A stretch of DNA of 13,730 nt from Leptolinea sp. UBA5366 (GTDB taxonomy: Bacteria; Chloroflexota; Anaerolineae; Anaerolineales; Anaerolineaceae): contig DHPK01000013.1 in the NCBI GenBank assembly GCA_002407845.1, positions 489 to 14,218 on the forward strand. Reading direction: 5' to 3'. The position numbers and the translations under genes are program-made. How positions within the stretch are numbered: the stretch's first letter is position 1; the number at the start of each line of letters is the position of its first letter. Shown piece after piece: positions 12,573 to 13,730 of this stretch. The notes beneath the pieces are model-generated. The model did not search any database and was not told where the DNA came from. It was given only the letters and a program-made list of their open reading frames with translations.

Positions 12573-13730
12573 ATGAACTTGCTGGAAAAATTCAACCTGA
12601 ATCTGGACATCACAGCCGGAATTGGCACGGCATTCATCCTGGCAGTCGGCGGCGCACTGCTGGCATTTTTGCTGGGTGTGAATTCGATCCGGAAGGGCAG
12701 CCGGCTAGTCTATTTCAGGAAGCGGCAGGATATGATTGCCCGCGGCTGGCGCTTTATCCTGATCGCGATTTTTCTCGCAGTAGCAGCCTTTTTTCTGAAT
12801 AATTTTGCCGAACCGGCAATCTATTATGTTTTTCCGCCCTCACCGACGGTTACGAACACGCCGACCATCACGCTTTCACCGACCATCTCCCTGACGCCGA
12901 CGCTCTCGCTGACGCCGACCATCACAGAAACGCCGTCCGTCACCAACACGCCGGCACTGCCCGAGTTTATCCGCACGCAAAGCACCAGCTGGGCGGATGG
13001 CAGCGGCGGACTGGTGATCAGTCCGGTTCAGTTCACGCGCGAATTGGGCGAAGACGGACTGCCGCTTGAGACGCGCGAGACTTTCGATAATCCAATCCAG
13101 CAGATCATCGCCTTTTATAGCTATGATCAGATGGTGCTCGGCACACAGATATCGTTTGTCTGGTATCGGGTCGATGACTGGCAGCCGGTCTGCAGCTCAA
13201 CTGCTTCCTGGACGATCAGCACCGGCGGCTATAACGCGGTCACCTGCACCTCGGAGGACCCTGACGTCTGGCTGCCTGGTGATTATGAACTCCAAATTTT
13301 CACTGGCTCCCAATGGTTTGCCAGCGCCCGTTTCGCGGTCAACGGCATGCCGCTGACTAAAACTCCGACCATCACACCTACAGCCACGATCACCCGGACG
13401 CCAACGGCGACAGCGTCGTTTACGCCGACCAGCTCAAACACGCCGACCATCACCAATACCCCAACGATCACCCAGACGCCGACGATCACGCGCACGCCCA
13501 CGATCACTTGGACACCCTCTATCACGTGGACGCCCACGATCACCCGCACGCCGACGCTGACGCCCAGTTTGACACCGACCCGTACAAACACACCGACCAT
13601 CACCAATACTCCGACGCGCACCCTGTCCCCAACTCCACGCCCGACTGACACCCGGCGGCCGACCCCGACCAACACTGTCACGCTGACACTTTGGCCGACC
13701 CGAACCCTGCGTCCGACCGACACCCTGCGC
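12573..13730 (+). CDS. Membrane-anchored surface protein with Thr/Pro repeats (3' end outside window)
   Basis: 386 codons are open from the ATG at 12573 to the window edge. Two membrane helices (about 14-36 and 61-79) are joined by a basic loop (RKGSRLVYFRKRQ). By the positive-inside rule the loop is cytoplasmic, so both the N-terminus and the long C-terminal part lie outside the membrane. After the second helix comes a first Thr/Pro repeat block (about 88-129), then a non-repetitive domain of about 130 residues (130-262) with beta-strand-like stretches such as QISFVWYRVDDWQPV and DYELQIFTGSQWFASARF, and two cysteines (near 209 and 225) that could form a disulfide. A second, longer Thr/Pro block starts at 264 and continues to the edge. 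Such proline-threonine spacers are common in Anaerolineae surface proteins and may be O-glycosylated (inference). The middle domain is not recognised. The gene is separate from the glycan operon by its own promoter. Confidence 0.82.
   Translation, partial: MNLLEKFNLNLDITAGIGTAFILAVGGALLAFLLGVNSIRKGSRLVYFRKRQDMIARGWRFILIAIFLAVAAFFLNNFAEPAIYYVFPPSPTVTNTPTITLSPTISLTPTLSLTPTITETPSVTNTPALPEFIRTQSTSWADGSGGLVISPVQFTRELGEDGLPLETRETFDNPIQQIIAFYSYDQMVLGTQISFVWYRVDDWQPVCSSTASWTISTGGYNAVTCTSEDPDVWLPGDYELQIFTGSQWFASARFAVNGMPLTKTPTITPTATITRTPTATASFTPTSSNTPTITNTPTITQTPTITRTPTITWTPSITWTPTITRTPTLTPSLTPTRTNTPTITNTPTRTLSPTPRPTDTRRPTPTNTVTLTLWPTRTLRPTDTLR
12834..12959 (+). repeat. Thr/Pro-rich coding repeat block 1
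   Basis: Codes for about 42 residues with TPT/SPT units at roughly 6-residue spacing (for example TNTPTITLSPTISLTPTLSL). The units are degenerate at the DNA level. It acts as a spacer between the second membrane helix and the unrecognised extracellular domain. Confidence 0.75.
13362..13730 (+). repeat. Thr/Pro-rich coding repeat block 2 with an 18-bp tandem core
   Basis: The block encodes TPTITx-type hexapeptides and runs off the window. Seven consecutive 18-bp units lie at 13437-13562, the sixth residue varying (N, Q, R, W, W, R, P). Codons differ between units (ACG/ACC/ACA, CCG/CCC/CCA), so the protein pattern is better conserved than the DNA. After 13562 the units become irregular, with more Arg (PTRTNTP, PTDTRRPTP). 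Confidence 0.85.

Noticed and set aside
13283..13723. Minus-strand open frame of 146 codons rich in Val and Gly
   Set aside because: It is the exact reverse of the Thr/Pro repeat block; the repeat lacks stop codons on both strands. The sense frame has a promoter, membrane anchor and a non-repetitive domain.
13362..13730. Possible CRISPR-like array because of regular 18-bp spacing
   Set aside because: The units are in-frame, contiguous and degenerate, with no unique spacers; they encode TPTITx hexapeptides.

Overview
The window looks like chromosomal DNA of an anaerobic Chloroflexota bacterium, most likely of class Anaerolineae. The main clues are a long membrane-anchored protein with threonine-proline tandem repeats, secreted jelly-roll-like paralogs, a GC content near the middle of the range, and a lineage-typical mix of envelope genes. 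This assignment is inference from protein style; there is no rRNA or other marker gene in the window.

Left part (1-1904, minus strand): a compact three-gene phage-type cassette. Transcription runs from a small helical protein (possible small terminase subunit) to a complete large-terminase ATPase/nuclease and then to an M23-type peptidase that leaves the window. A good promoter and a perfect inverted repeat sit in front of it. Divergent from it is a CPBP-family intramembrane protease (2123-3172), which ends in a strong Rho-independent terminator.

Middle (about 3400-5303, minus strand): two tandem secreted paralogs (signal peptide plus a probable concanavalin-A/LamG-like domain), closed by a terminator that faces the protease terminator. 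Upstream of them is a 96-residue cytoplasmic protein of unknown function with its own terminator.

Right part (5431-12413, plus strand): a six-gene envelope-glycan operon behind one sigma-70-like promoter. It encodes RidA, a family 2 glycosyltransferase with a C-terminal membrane region, a polyprenyl glycosylphosphotransferase (the initiating enzyme for lipid-linked glycan), a membrane WbpM/CapD-type UDP-sugar 4,6-dehydratase, and two FemAB-family aminoacyl transferases in tandem. Most junctions are 4 bp gaps or 4 bp overlaps. Together they suggest synthesis of a lipid-linked glycan containing a modified amino sugar, plus aminoacyl transfer to peptidoglycan or to that glycan.

Far right (12573 to the end, plus strand): an incomplete two-TM protein carrying two Thr/Pro repeat blocks around a predicted extracellular domain. 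Its extended -10 promoter lies so close to the ATG that the mRNA is predicted to be leaderless. No RNA genes, CRISPR arrays, insertion sequences or attachment sites were recognised.
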